Source: JAGRGG01 sp965217265
Lineage (GTDB): Bacteria > Pseudomonadota > Alphaproteobacteria > Geminicoccales > Geminicoccaceae
Direction: 5' to 3'
Length of the DNA: 64,000 nucleotides
NCBI GenBank assembly: GCA_965217265.1
Contig: CBDCHP010000009.1
Coordinates: 1-64,000 of the forward strand
Made by a program: the position numbers and the translations under genes
Shown: positions 42,485 to 50,847 of the stretch, piece after piece
Layout: the number at the start of each line of letters is the position of its first letter
How positions within the stretch are numbered: the stretch's first letter is position 1
Notes under the pieces: model-generated
What the model was told of the DNA's origin: nothing
What the model saw: the letters and a program-made list of their open reading frames with translations, nothing else
Database searches by the model: none

Positions 42485-43219
42485 GATGTTGATATATCTA
42501 GCAAAAACTGCTATCTGCTCCGCGCGCGCATTTCCGAGGCCAAGTTCCGCCAGATCCTGCGCCTGTTTTGCGCCGACCTCACCGCCGATCAGGCGGCGCA
42601 GATCGCCGGCCTCAACCGTAAGACTGCGTTGCGTCTGTTCATGACTGTTGCGCCTGCGCACGATGGCGCTTGCCATCGGCGAGTGCCCGTTCTGCGGCCA
42701 GATCGAGGTCGACGAGAGCTATCCCCGCCTGCGCGGGGACATGCTTAATTTCTTCGGCGATAGAGGGCAGGTAGAGGGGCTATCCCCGCCTGCGCGGGGA
42801 CATGCTTCGGCCCAAGGCGGGCGCGCGGCAAGCGCGGCCGCGGCGCCGGCCGCAAAACGCCCGTGTTCGGCGTGCTCGAACGCGGCGGCAAGGTTTACAC
42901 CCAGATCGTTGCCAACTGCTCCAAAGCCACGCTGCAAGCGGTCCTGCTTGGCAAGGTCACGCTTGGCAGCACCGTTCATTCCGACGGCTGGCACGGCTAT
43001 GACGGGCTCGTCGACGTCGGCTTTGCCAAGCACTACTGCATTCGCCACGACCAAAACCACTTCGCCCACAACAGCCTGCCCCCGACCCGATCGGGGGGCA
43101 TCCATCAAGCCAGCTTCGCCGCCTTTCTCAAGGAGACCGAGTTCCGCTTCAACCACCGCCACCACGACCTCTACCGCCTCCTCCTCAAATCCCTTCGCCA
43201 CCAGCCCCTCGGCCGCTAA
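42485..43219 (+). pseudogene. ISXO2-like (IS1595) transposase, broken
   Basis: N-terminal part in one frame from 42512 (ISEAKFRQILRLFCADLTAD), lacking a start codon. It shifts frame near 42640-42660 to ECPFCGQIEVDESY, is split within the Tyr codon of the catalytic EVDESYFG motif by 83 nt (42722-42804), and then resumes as FGPRRARGKRGRGAG and GGKVYTQIVANCSKATLQ through HSDGWHGYDGLV to the stop at 43217-43219. The segment that normally carries HINGIESFW, with a catalytic residue, is missing after NHFAHN. No active transposase can be made from this copy. Confidence 0.85.
42718..42807. CRISPR. Two-repeat, one-spacer CRISPR-like unit inside the IS
   Basis: Two identical 29-nt repeats (42718-42746 and 42779-42807) flank one 32-nt spacer (42747-42778). 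Each repeat starts GCTA, has a core inverted repeat CCCCGC-CTGC-GCGGGG and ends ACATGCTT. Repeat length, spacer length and the CCCCGC/GCGGGG stem are those of type I-E arrays. There are no cas genes in the window. Removing 83 nt restores the IS coding sequence across the junction exactly. Confidence 0.75.
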
Positions 43220-43285
43220 ACTGGACTAGACCCTTACAAAATTACACCACTGAGTTTCGAGAGGCCCCTTACCCCATGGGCGCGA

Positions 43286-43741
43286 TTAAAGCCGAATAGA
43301 TTTGCGGAAGTTTCTCGAATTTTGCAGTATCTGCTTTTGCACCGCTGTGACGTACTGAGCAAAGTTGTCGAGAACACCCTGCCAATCCAAGCGTTGCTCA
43401 TCTACCGAGGGCGTCAATTCAGCATCAAACGTTTGGCGAACAGTGATGCCGGAGCCAGTTTCGATAAATTCTACACAAGTATAGAGGTTGTTATCCGTCC
43501 GCCACTCGATCAGTCTTTTTGGCTCAATCCGGGTATAGGTGGCGGCAAAGTCGAAACCCGTGCCGCCATCTTTGGCATCTATGCGCAGCTTTAATAAACC
43601 GCCAACCCTCAGGTTGTTCGATGCCTGAGTGGCATACCAATCTTCGGAAGCGTCCCACTGCAAGATGTCATTGGGTTCGCAGAAAGCTCGCCAAATGATA
43701 TCAATCGGTGCGCCGATGTACTTTTCTATGGCAATTTTCAT
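43286..43741 (-). CDS. SRPBCC/AHSA1-domain protein
   Basis: 151 residues from ATG 43741; an in-frame TTG at 43753 is the alternative. Typical features of the START-like AHSA1 fold: IEKYIGAPIDIIWRAFCEP at the start, LQWDASEDWYAT, RIEPKRLIEWRTD, and a C-terminal helix (RLDWQGVLDNFAQYVTAVQKQ). Members bind hydrophobic ligands, and many are uncharacterised. Its GC content is visibly lower than that of its neighbours and it lies beside the IS, so recent acquisition is plausible. Confidence 0.8.
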   Translation of the reverse strand: MKIAIEKYIGAPIDIIWRAFCEPNDILQWDASEDWYATQASNNLRVGGLLKLRIDAKDGGTGFDFAATYTRIEPKRLIEWRTDNNLYTCVEFIETGSGITVRQTFDAELTPSVDEQRLDWQGVLDNFAQYVTAVQKQILQNSRNFRKSIRL

Positions 43742-43864
43742 ACTTTGGGTCAACTAATGTCAAGCGCAACTCGCTCCGTAATGATTATCATGTCATAGTG
43801 GACGGTTTCTGCTTGTGGCGGTTCGCATCAACGTCGACGCTGGGCATAGTTTTAGATTGGATCT

Positions 43865-44893
43865 CTAACGATACTCCGGCATTGAAGCCCGCCGCGCCGC
43901 CGGCGGCGCGGCGGGTAGAAAGCCCTCGGCCCGGTACCACGCGGCGGTGCGAGCGACCCCCTCCCCGAAATCGGTCTCGGGCGTAAAACCCAAGATCTGC
44001 GCGACGTGACCAGCGTCGATCGGCTGATCCTTCAAGAAGAAGCCCAAGCGCCGGCGGTGCAAGGGCGGCTGGATGCCGAGCGGCCGCAAGCCCCGCTCGC
44101 ACAGCCAAGCAAGCGCCAGGAACGGCGCGGCCGGCAGGCACGGCGGCGTTCGGGTGCCGCCGATTGCCCGCCGCACGGCCGCCACCATCGCCTCGGTCGT
44201 CAGCGCCCTCGGCCCGCCGGCGATGAAGATGCCGTGCGCGGCCGGATGCTCGGCGAGGAGGAGCAAGAGCGCCGCCATGTCGTCGACGTAGATCGGCTGG
44301 TGCCGATTTTGCCCCTGGCCGACGATGACGAAGCGTCCCTTTTGCACGCCCTTGAACAGCTTGAGCAACCGCATGTCGCCCGGGCCATAGGTCTCGGGCA
44401 CGCGGACGACGACGGTCTCGATCCGCCCGGCATGGCCCTTGACGACGCGCTCGGCTTCGAGCTTCGTCGCCTCGTAGATGTTGTCGGGGCGAAGCGGCGC
44501 GGTCTCGCTGAGCACGCCGTCGCCCTCGCCGTGAACGCCGATCGTGCTGGCGTGGACGAAGCGGCGGACCTTGGCGGCGATCGCCGCCTCGATCAAACGC
44601 CGCGTTCCCTCGACGTTGACGGCGCGAAAGTGCGCGTCGGGCACGTTCATCTCGTGCTGGGCCGCCGCCAAGTGGATCACGACGTCGCTGCCGGCGAGTG
44701 CCGCCGGGTCGATGGTGGCCGTGAGGTCGAGCGGCGCGATGCCGATCCCGACCCTCGCGAGCGCCGCCGCCCGCGGCGCCTCGGCCCGACCACTGGTCAG
44801 GCCGAACGCGTTGATCTCGTGCCCGTCCGCCAGCGCCTTCGGCGCCAGCCGCGACCCGATGAAGCCGGTTGCACCGCTGATCGCGATCCGCAT
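43865..44893 (-). CDS. NAD(P)-dependent epimerase/dehydratase (extended SDR)
   Basis: 342 residues. N-terminal nucleotide motif ISGATGFIGSRLAPKAL, then DVVIHLAAAQHE, an ASTIGVHGEGD block with the active-site Ser/Thr, and the catalytic pair YEATK (YxxxK). The order matches extended SDRs that modify nucleotide sugars or sterol-like alcohols. The substrate is not assigned. It is divergent from the AsnB-like gene, with 203 bp between that hold a GTTGCC/GGCAAC inverted pair but no clear promoter. Confidence 0.85.
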   Translation of the reverse strand: MRIAISGATGFIGSRLAPKALADGHEINAFGLTSGRAEAPRAAALARVGIGIAPLDLTATIDPAALAGSDVVIHLAAAQHEMNVPDAHFRAVNVEGTRRLIEAAIAAKVRRFVHASTIGVHGEGDGVLSETAPLRPDNIYEATKLEAERVVKGHAGRIETVVVRVPETYGPGDMRLLKLFKGVQKGRFVIVGQGQNRHQPIYVDDMAALLLLLAEHPAAHGIFIAGGPRALTTEAMVAAVRRAIGGTRTPPCLPAAPFLALAWLCERGLRPLGIQPPLHRRRLGFFLKDQPIDAGHVAQILGFTPETDFGEGVARTAAWYRAEGFLPAAPPAARRASMPEYR

Positions 44894-45096
44894 GGTGACA
44901 AAAACGTCCTTTTGTATGTTAGCTTGTACGCAGAAGACAGATCATGCTTGCCTGATGGGGTTGCGGGACTTTAAGCCGTTGCCGGCCGGCTTCAAGCCTT
45001 TTGGCAACCGGAAGCCTAATTTACCGCGGCCGTTGCAACGTCAAGTTGACGAGCGATGTCGCGGCTTCCCAACTCCTGGACGTGAAGACGCGGAGC

Positions 45097-47043
45097 ATGT
45101 GTGGACTGACCGCCATCGTCGGCGGGCGCTGGGCCGAGGTCGGCCTGATCGAGACGATGCTCGACCGCTTGGCGCACCGCGGCCCCGACGGAGCCGCAGT
45201 ACTTCGTGTGGCCGGCGCCGCACTCGGCCACCGGCGCCTGTCGATCATCGACATCGAGGGCGGACGGCAGCCGATCGCGAGCGAGGACGGCAACCTCCAC
45301 ATCGTCTGCAACGGCGAGATCTACAATTACCAAGATTTGCGCGCCGAACTGACCGCCAAAGGGCACCGCTTTCGCACCGCCTCCGACAGCGAGGTAATCC
45401 TCCACCTCTACGAGGAGGCGGGCGAGGCCTGCGTCGAACGGCTGCGCGGCATGTTCGCCTTCGTGATCCACGACGCGGCGAGGCGGCGCCTGTTCGCGGC
45501 GCGCGACCACCTTGGGCAAAAGCCCCTGTTCTACCGCCTTGACGGTGACGGCTTGGCGCTCGCCTCGGAAATCAAGGCGCTGTTGCCGCTGAGCAACGCG
45601 GCGCGGCCGGACCCGGAGGCGTTGCTGCAGTATCTGGCGCTGCGCATCGTCGCGGCCCCGAAAACGATGTTCGCCGGCATCGCCAAGCTGCCGCCGGCGC
45701 ACTTCCTGGTCTTCGACGATCGCGGCCTGCGCGTCGGGCGTTACTGGCGCCCGGACTACGCGACCAAGCACGCGGGCGGCGAGGCCGAACTGATGGCGGC
45801 TCTGGAGGACGAGGCGGCCTCGGCGGTGGCGGCGCACACCGTCGCCGACGTCGAGGTCGGCGCCTTTCTCTCCGGCGGACTCGACTCGACCCTGGTCCTG
45901 GGCCTTCTCGACCGGCACGCCTCGACCAAAGGCCTGCCGACCTTCACGATCGGCATTCCGTATCAAGGTTACGACGAGGCGCCGGCGGCGCGAAGCGTCG
46001 CCGAGCGCTACGGGACAGAGCACCATGAGGAGCGGCTCGTCCCGTCGCTGCGAGCGCACCTGCCCGACCTCGTCCACTGCCTGGACGAGCCTTCCGACCC
46101 GCTCTCGGTCTGCTCTTGGCTGCTCAGCCGAACGGCGGCGCGGCGGGTCAAGGTCGTGCTCGGCGGCGACGGCGGCGACGAACTGTTCGGCGGCTACGAC
46201 CGCTACTACGGCAACCTCTACGCCGGGCGCGTCGCCCGCCTGCCGCGGGCTCTGCGCCGCGCCGTCCTGGCGGGTCTCGAAGCCTTCCCCGACGGGGCTT
46301 GGTACAAGAGCAGGACGCATCAACTGAAGTGGCTGCTGCGCGCGTCGCTCATCGACGGCGGCACCCGCTACGCCCAATCCTTGGGCTACTTCTACCTGCA
46401 CGAGGGGCTGCGGGCACCGATCCTCGGGCCGGCCCTGGCGCGGCCGCTTGCTCAAGGCGCCGACCCCTACGCCCCGATCGTCGAGGCCTACGCCGCGGCC
46501 GAGGCCGACCACCCGCTCGATCGGATGCTCTACGCCGACAGCGCCGTTCGACTGCCCGAGCACTCGGTGATGATCCTGGACCGAACGGCGATGGCGCACG
46601 GGCTCGAAGCGCGCTCGCCCTTCATGGACCACGAACTGGTCGAGTGGTGCGCGCGGTTGCCGGTCGGCTTGAAGGTCGAGGGGCGCAGGCTCAGGGTGGC
46701 CGAGCGGCGGCTGGCCGCCGGCTACCTGCCGCTTGAGGTGCTGAACCGGCCGAAGCAGGGCTTCGCCTCGGCCCTGCCCTACCTGCTGCGGGCCGAGTAC
46801 GCGCACCTGTTCGAGGTGTTCTTGCGCCGCTCGCGCCTCGCCGAAGAGGGTTTCTTGCAACAAGACGGCATCGATGCCCTGCGCCGGGCGCATGCGGGCG
46901 GCCGCGCCGACCATGGCAACCGGCTCTGGCTCCTGCTCAACGCGGAGGCGTGGTATCGCATGCACATCGACGGCGTCACGCGAGACGCGATGCACGGCAC
47001 GATCGCCGACGCGCCCGCCCCCGTTCCGGCGGAGGCGGCCTGA
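45097..47043 (+). CDS. asnB: Glutamine-hydrolysing asparagine synthetase-like amidotransferase
   Basis: 648 residues from ATG 45097, which leaves Cys2 as the N-terminal nucleophile after Met removal (MCGLTAIVGG). Glutaminase domain: RLAHRGPDG, NGEIYNY, SDSEVILHLYEE. Synthetase domain: ATP PP-loop FLSGGLDSTLVLGLL near residue 262, and GGDGGDELFGGYDRYYG. Such AsnB homologues are frequent in exopolysaccharide clusters, where they may amidate uronic acids or other sugar carboxylates rather than aspartate. It overlaps the next gene by one base (TGATG) and heads a four-gene run. Confidence 0.9.
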   Translation: MCGLTAIVGGRWAEVGLIETMLDRLAHRGPDGAAVLRVAGAALGHRRLSIIDIEGGRQPIASEDGNLHIVCNGEIYNYQDLRAELTAKGHRFRTASDSEVILHLYEEAGEACVERLRGMFAFVIHDAARRRLFAARDHLGQKPLFYRLDGDGLALASEIKALLPLSNAARPDPEALLQYLALRIVAAPKTMFAGIAKLPPAHFLVFDDRGLRVGRYWRPDYATKHAGGEAELMAALEDEAASAVAAHTVADVEVGAFLSGGLDSTLVLGLLDRHASTKGLPTFTIGIPYQGYDEAPAARSVAERYGTEHHEERLVPSLRAHLPDLVHCLDEPSDPLSVCSWLLSRTAARRVKVVLGGDGGDELFGGYDRYYGNLYAGRVARLPRALRRAVLAGLEAFPDGAWYKSRTHQLKWLLRASLIDGGTRYAQSLGYFYLHEGLRAPILGPALARPLAQGADPYAPIVEAYAAAEADHPLDRMLYADSAVRLPEHSVMILDRTAMAHGLEARSPFMDHELVEWCARLPVGLKVEGRRLRVAERRLAAGYLPLEVLNRPKQGFASALPYLLRAEYAHLFEVFLRRSRLAEEGFLQQDGIDALRRAHAGGRADHGNRLWLLLNAEAWYRMHIDGVTRDAMHGTIADAPAPVPAEAA

Positions 47044-48083
47044 TGGCGACGATCGCCGCAAAGCGCGGCCGCGGCCGCAACTGGCTCGGCTGGGGCGTAG
47101 CGGCCCTGATCCTCCTCGGTTGCTTCTTCTTCCTCGACGTCGGCGAGATCGTCGACGCGGTGCGGCGGCTGGACGCGGCCGACGTCGCCTTGGTCCTCGT
47201 CGTCTTCACCGCTGATCGGCTGCTGATGGGGGTGAAGTGGTGGGTGCTGTTGCGCCTCTTGCGCCTGCGCCTGCCGCTCCTTCGCGCGATCCGCTACTTC
47301 TACGCCGGCTCGCTCGCCGGCGTGGCGCTGCCGAGCTACATCGGCGGCGACATCCTGCGCGCGCACTGGGCCGGGTCCGACACGGGCCAGCCCTACCCGG
47401 CCTACGCCTCGCTCGTCATGGAACGGCTCTTGGGCCTGATCTCGGCCGTCAACTGGGCGATCTTCGGCGGCCTGTTCTGCGCGCTCGCGGTCCTGCCGGG
47501 CGACGACGGCCTGTGGCTGCTCTTGGGGGGCTTAGGCTTCGTCGTCGCGAACGGCCTCTTCATCCTCTCCTTGCACGAGCGCGTGCACCGTTTCGTCCTC
47601 GGCCGCCTCGAAGGCCGCGCGTCCAAGGTGGCGCGAGTACTGCACCGCTTTTATGAGGCTTACAGCGGCTTCTCCGACAACCGCCCGGGCCTGGCACTCG
47701 CGATGGCGCTCACCGTCCTGGAGCACGGCCTGCAGCTCGCCTTCTTCTACACGATCGCCTGGGCGCTCGGCGTCGGGGCCGACCCCTACCTGTTCATCGC
47801 CGCGACCGCCGTCTATACCCTGCTCCTGCGCCTGCCGATCTCGCCCGACGGCTGGGGCGTGGGCGAGATCGCGGCGATCGCGGTCTTCGGCTTGATCGGC
47901 GTCGCGGCCGAGACCGCGTTCACGATCAGCTTCATGAGCCACGTCTTCATCCTGATCGGCCTGACGCCCGGCCTCGTCTTCCTGCTCGTCGGCCGCGGTC
48001 GGCCGGGTGCTGAGGAACTGCGCGCGATCGAGGCCGAGCGCGCCGCCTTGCCGGGCATGAGCACGGAGACCCCCGCCCGATGA
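47043..48083 (+). CDS. Lysylphosphatidylglycerol synthase TM-region/UPF0104-type membrane protein
   Basis: 346 residues with eight or so hydrophobic segments. It shows the family features GSLAGVALPSYIGGDILRAHW, ASLVMERLLGLIS and RLPISPDGWGVGEIA (the PxxxGGxE-like region). Only the flippase-like membrane half is present, with no aminoacyl-transferase domain. Related proteins in glycan loci are proposed to move lipid-linked sugars. Its position between an AsnB-like gene and two GT2 genes supports such a role. Confidence 0.8.
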   Translation: MATIAAKRGRGRNWLGWGVAALILLGCFFFLDVGEIVDAVRRLDAADVALVLVVFTADRLLMGVKWWVLLRLLRLRLPLLRAIRYFYAGSLAGVALPSYIGGDILRAHWAGSDTGQPYPAYASLVMERLLGLISAVNWAIFGGLFCALAVLPGDDGLWLLLGGLGFVVANGLFILSLHERVHRFVLGRLEGRASKVARVLHRFYEAYSGFSDNRPGLALAMALTVLEHGLQLAFFYTIAWALGVGADPYLFIAATAVYTLLLRLPISPDGWGVGEIAAIAVFGLIGVAAETAFTISFMSHVFILIGLTPGLVFLLVGRGRPGAEELRAIEAERAALPGMSTETPAR

Positions 48084-49033
48084 GCGCCGACCTATCGATC
48101 GTGGTGCCGCTCTACAACGAGGAGGACAACGTCCGCTTGATGTTCGAGGCGATCCGCGACGCGATCGCCCCGATCGAGGGAACTTGTGAGATCGTCTTCG
48201 TCGACGACGGCAGCCGCGACCAGACCTTCAAGCGCGCGATTGCCCTTCCCAGGCGGCAAGGCAACGTACATTTGCGCGTCGTCAAGCTGCGCCGCAACGC
48301 CGGCCAGACCAACGCCATGGTCTGCGGCATCGACCACGCCCAAGGCCGGGTCATCTTGACGATGGACGGCGACTTGCAGAACGACCCGCGCGACATCCCG
48401 CTGTTCCTCGCCAAGATCGAGGAGGGTTACGACCTCGTCGTCGGCTGGCGCCACAAGCGTCAGGACCACTGGTCGCGCGTCTTGCCCTCCAAGGTCGCCA
48501 ACCGGATGATCGGCTTTGTCACCGGCGTACCGATCAAGGACAACGGCTGCTCCTTGAAGGCGTATCGGGCCGACGTGATCAAGGCGATCCCGCTCTACTC
48601 CGAGATGCACCGCTTCATACCGGCGATGTGCTCCTTGGGCGGCGCCAAGGTCGCCGAGATCAAGGTCCGCCACCACCCGCGCCGCTTCGGCAGCTCCAAG
48701 TACGGCTTCTCGCGCATCTACAAGGTGTTCTTGGACCTGATCTCGATCGGCACGATCCTCTCCTTCAACCGCAGCCCGGCCGTGTGGCTGGGGGCGCTCA
48801 GCCTCATGAGCGGCGGCCTCACCTTCCTTGCCCTTCTCTTCGCCTTTCTCTACGCGCAACAGCCGCCGGGCATCGTCCTGGGCGGCGTTGCCGTTCTCTT
48901 GGGTTCGCTCGCGATCTTCCTCTTAGCGCTGGGCCTGCTCAACCACCTGATCTACAGCGCCCGCATCCGGCGCTTCGAACCCTTCCGCCGTCTCGCGACC
49001 CGAAGCGTCGCCTTGGAGTCCCTTCATGAGTGA
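48080..49033 (+). CDS. Family 2 glycosyltransferase with C-terminal membrane helices (DPM/ArnC-like)
   Basis: 317 residues; ATG 48080 overlaps the upstream stop. The GT-A domain has LSIVVPLYNEEDNV, VDDGSRDQT, MDGDLQNDPRDIP (DxD-type metal site) and VGWRHKRQD. Two C-terminal hydrophobic segments lie at about residues 230-255 and 262-290. Proteins of this layout load a sugar onto undecaprenyl phosphate at the inner membrane. It overlaps the following GT2 gene by 8 bp. Confidence 0.9.
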   Translation: MSADLSIVVPLYNEEDNVRLMFEAIRDAIAPIEGTCEIVFVDDGSRDQTFKRAIALPRRQGNVHLRVVKLRRNAGQTNAMVCGIDHAQGRVILTMDGDLQNDPRDIPLFLAKIEEGYDLVVGWRHKRQDHWSRVLPSKVANRMIGFVTGVPIKDNGCSLKAYRADVIKAIPLYSEMHRFIPAMCSLGGAKVAEIKVRHHPRRFGSSKYGFSRIYKVFLDLISIGTILSFNRSPAVWLGALSLMSGGLTFLALLFAFLYAQQPPGIVLGGVAVLLGSLAIFLLALGLLNHLIYSARIRRFEPFRRLATRSVALESLHE

Positions 49034-49946
49034 TGTTCGCCTGCTCTCGGTCATCGTCCCGGTCCTCTACGATCAGCCGGACTTGGCGGCGACGCACGCG
49101 CACTACGCCGCCGCTTTGAAGAACCTCGGCCGGCCCTTGCAGTTCGTCTACGTCGTCGACGGCGGGCACCCGGCGAGCCTGGACGTCCTGCGCGGCCTGA
49201 AGCGCGCGGGCGAGCCGGTCGAGATCCTCGCCCACGCCCACCCTTTCGGCGAGGCGACGGCGCTGACGACCGGCTTTCGCCACGCCCGCGGCGAACTGGT
49301 CATGACCCTGCCGGCGAACGGTAACGTCGCACCCGGGGCGTTCGAGCCGCTGATCGCCGCCGCGGCGAGCAAGAACGTCGTCGTCGGCGTGCGCCGTCCG
49401 CCGGACGGTTCGCCGGCGCCCGACCGCAAGATGGAGAAAGCCGCTTCTTGGCTATTTGGTAAAAATTTCAAGGATTTGCGTTCCGACATTCGCGTCATGC
49501 ACAAAGAAGTCGCGGCCGAACTGACCCTGTACGGCAACCAGCACGCCTTCCTGCCGCTCATCGCCGAAACCTACGGCTTCACCACGGCCGAGGTCGAGGC
49601 ACCGCTCAACGCGCGGCCCCGCCGCCACCGCGGCGCGCCGAAAGCCTCGGTCCTCATGGACCTCGTGACCGCCTACTTCCTCATCCGCTTCATGAAGAGG
49701 CCGTTTCGTTTCTTCGGCGGCTTCGGCCTCGCCGTTTTGGTCTTGGGCGTCCTCGCGACGGGCTGGCTCGTCTTCGCCCGCCTGTTCTTGGGCGTGCCGC
49801 TCCTGGAGCGGCCGGCGCTCATCCTCTCGACATTGATGATCGTGCTCGGCATCCAGGTGCTCGCGGTCGGCCTCATCGGCGAGATCATCACCTTCGCCTA
49901 CACCAAGGAGCAGCGCGATTACCGCGTCGACCGCATCGTCGAGTGA
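49026..49946 (+). CDS. Family 2 glycosyltransferase-like protein lacking the DxD motif
   Basis: 306 residues, homologous in layout to the preceding GT2 (VIVPVLYDQPDLA, VVDGGHPASLDVL, two C-terminal hydrophobic segments near 228-253 and 262-290). Where its neighbour has MDGDLQNDP, this protein reads TLPANGNVAPGAFEPL, so the metal-binding acidic pair is missing. A tail EIITFAYTKEQRDYRV is typical of the group. It may be a non-catalytic partner of the upstream enzyme or use another mechanism. Confidence 0.78.
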   Translation: MSDVRLLSVIVPVLYDQPDLAATHAHYAAALKNLGRPLQFVYVVDGGHPASLDVLRGLKRAGEPVEILAHAHPFGEATALTTGFRHARGELVMTLPANGNVAPGAFEPLIAAAASKNVVVGVRRPPDGSPAPDRKMEKAASWLFGKNFKDLRSDIRVMHKEVAAELTLYGNQHAFLPLIAETYGFTTAEVEAPLNARPRRHRGAPKASVLMDLVTAYFLIRFMKRPFRFFGGFGLAVLVLGVLATGWLVFARLFLGVPLLERPALILSTLMIVLGIQVLAVGLIGEIITFAYTKEQRDYRVDRIVE

Positions 49947-49947
49947 G

Positions 49948-50409
49948 GTGGAGGGCGAGGCGCGGGCGCAGCGTCTGGCCGAGGCCGCGGCGGCGGCACT
50001 CAGTCATCTCGACCGGACCAAGCCCTGGCTCGGCGTCGAGGTCGAGGCGGTCGGGCCGAACCGCGCGCGTCTGTCGATGACCGTTGCCGAAACGATGGCG
50101 AACGGCCACGGCAACGCGCACGGCGGGATGATCTTCACCCTCGCCGACGCCGCCTTTGGCGTCGCGCTCAACAGCGAGGGCGAGGCCGGCGTCTCGGCCG
50201 AGTGCGCGATCACCTACTTGAGCCCGGCCAAGGTCGGCGAGCGGCTGACGGCGCTGGCCGAGGAGCGCGCGCGCCGCGGCCGCACCGTCGTGATCGACGT
50301 GCGGGTCTTGGGGCATGACGGCCGCGTCGTCGCCGAGTTTCGCGGCCACGGCCGGCGCTCGGGCGGCTCTATTTTCGCGCTGGCCGGGCTGTCCGAGCCG
50401 GAGGTTTGA
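49948..50409 (+). CDS. Hotdog-fold thioesterase (PaaI type)
   Basis: 153 residues from GTG 49948, two bases after the GT2 stop. Hotdog signature NGHGNAHGGMIFTLADAAFGVALN with the catalytic Asp in LADAA, then ECAITYLSPAKVGERL. PaaI enzymes hydrolyse aryl- or acyl-CoA thioesters that stall pathways. Its link to the glycan genes is probably only positional. Repeat copy 5 begins at its stop codon. Confidence 0.85.
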   Translation: MEGEARAQRLAEAAAAALSHLDRTKPWLGVEVEAVGPNRARLSMTVAETMANGHGNAHGGMIFTLADAAFGVALNSEGEAGVSAECAITYLSPAKVGERLTALAEERARRGRTVVIDVRVLGHDGRVVAEFRGHGRRSGGSIFALAGLSEPEV

Positions 50410-50455
50410 TGCTTCGCATCCGCTGCGCGGGGCTTTTTCTTCTTTTTTACAACGT
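50409..50455. repeat. Intergenic inverted-repeat element, copy 5 (left arm only)
   Basis: ATGCTTCGCATCCGCTGCG, GGGGC, then TTTTTCTTCTTTTTTAC, starting in the stop codon of the thioesterase gene. The matching right arm is not found. The sequence after 50456 keeps only a weak trace of the inner part (GCGCTGGGGC near 50476), so this copy is truncated. Confidence 0.65.
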
Positions 50456-50533
50456 TTGTTGTAGGGCGGGTTTGAGCGCTGGGGCTAGCTTTTGCCGGTA
50501 GCGAACTTGGGTCGTATGGATGGACCTTTCTGA

Positions 50534-50763
50534 TATTCGGCCGAGCCGATCTCGGCGGGCGACGCCGAAGCGACCGCGCGCTGCGCCGGCACGCGCGGTT
50601 ACGCGCCGAGCGAGGAACACGAAGAGCGCAAAGAGGCCCTTGAGCGCATCGAGCGCCACCTCAAGCGCAAGACCAAGGACGGGCTGGTCATGCTCCTCAT
50701 GCAAAGGATGGGGGACGACCGGGAATGGCAGGCCGAATTTGAGGCCGAGATCGAGGATCTATA
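50534..50763 (+). pseudogene. Remnant of a small unidentified ORF without start codon
   Basis: An open frame with protein-like composition (RKEALERIERHLKRKTKDGL and GDDREWQAEFEAEIEDL near the stop at 50761-50763). It has no ATG, GTG or TTG before the conserved-looking part; a TGA lies just upstream at 50531. Probably the 3' part of a lost gene. The rest of the 438-bp gap at 50410-50847 holds repeat copy 5 and a GCCCC/GGGGC hairpin near 50783-50795 without a T run. Confidence 0.35.
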
Positions 50764-50847
50764 GCTGTGTGGTTTTGCTCGAACGCCCCGCCGGGGCTTG
50801 AGCGTGTATGCTAGGATTAGAACGTGCGCGACAGCAAAGGAATTTCG

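Larger units (their letters stand above)
42447..43233 (+). mobile_element. IS1595-family insertion sequence, degenerate, with intact ends
   Basis: Terminal inverted repeats: left 42447-42464 (GGGCCTAGCCCAGTTCAG), right 43216-43233 (reads GGGTCTAGTCCAGTTTAG on the other strand), 15 of 18 positions equal. An 8-bp direct repeat TTACAAAA flanks it on both sides (42439-42446 and 43234-43241), the target duplication length of the IS1595 family. The transposase gene inside is broken by frameshifts, an internal deletion and an 83-nt CRISPR-like insertion. The perfect duplication argues for a fairly recent arrival. Confidence 0.88.

Noticed and set aside
42718..42807. Reading the two CCCCGC/GCGGGG stems as simple terminators
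   Set aside because: The two 29-nt units are identical end to end and spaced by exactly 32 nt, and no T run follows; coincidence of two terminators is a poorer explanation than a CRISPR-like unit.
42719..43201. A 160-codon minus-strand open frame across the IS and the CRISPR-like unit
   Set aside because: It is antisense to recognisable transposase sequence and has no independent similarity.
50520..50801. A 93-codon ORF in the gap before the epimerase gene
   Set aside because: Arg/Ser/Pro-rich shadow translation; the more protein-like frame in the same place (50534-50763) lacks a start and is listed as a remnant.
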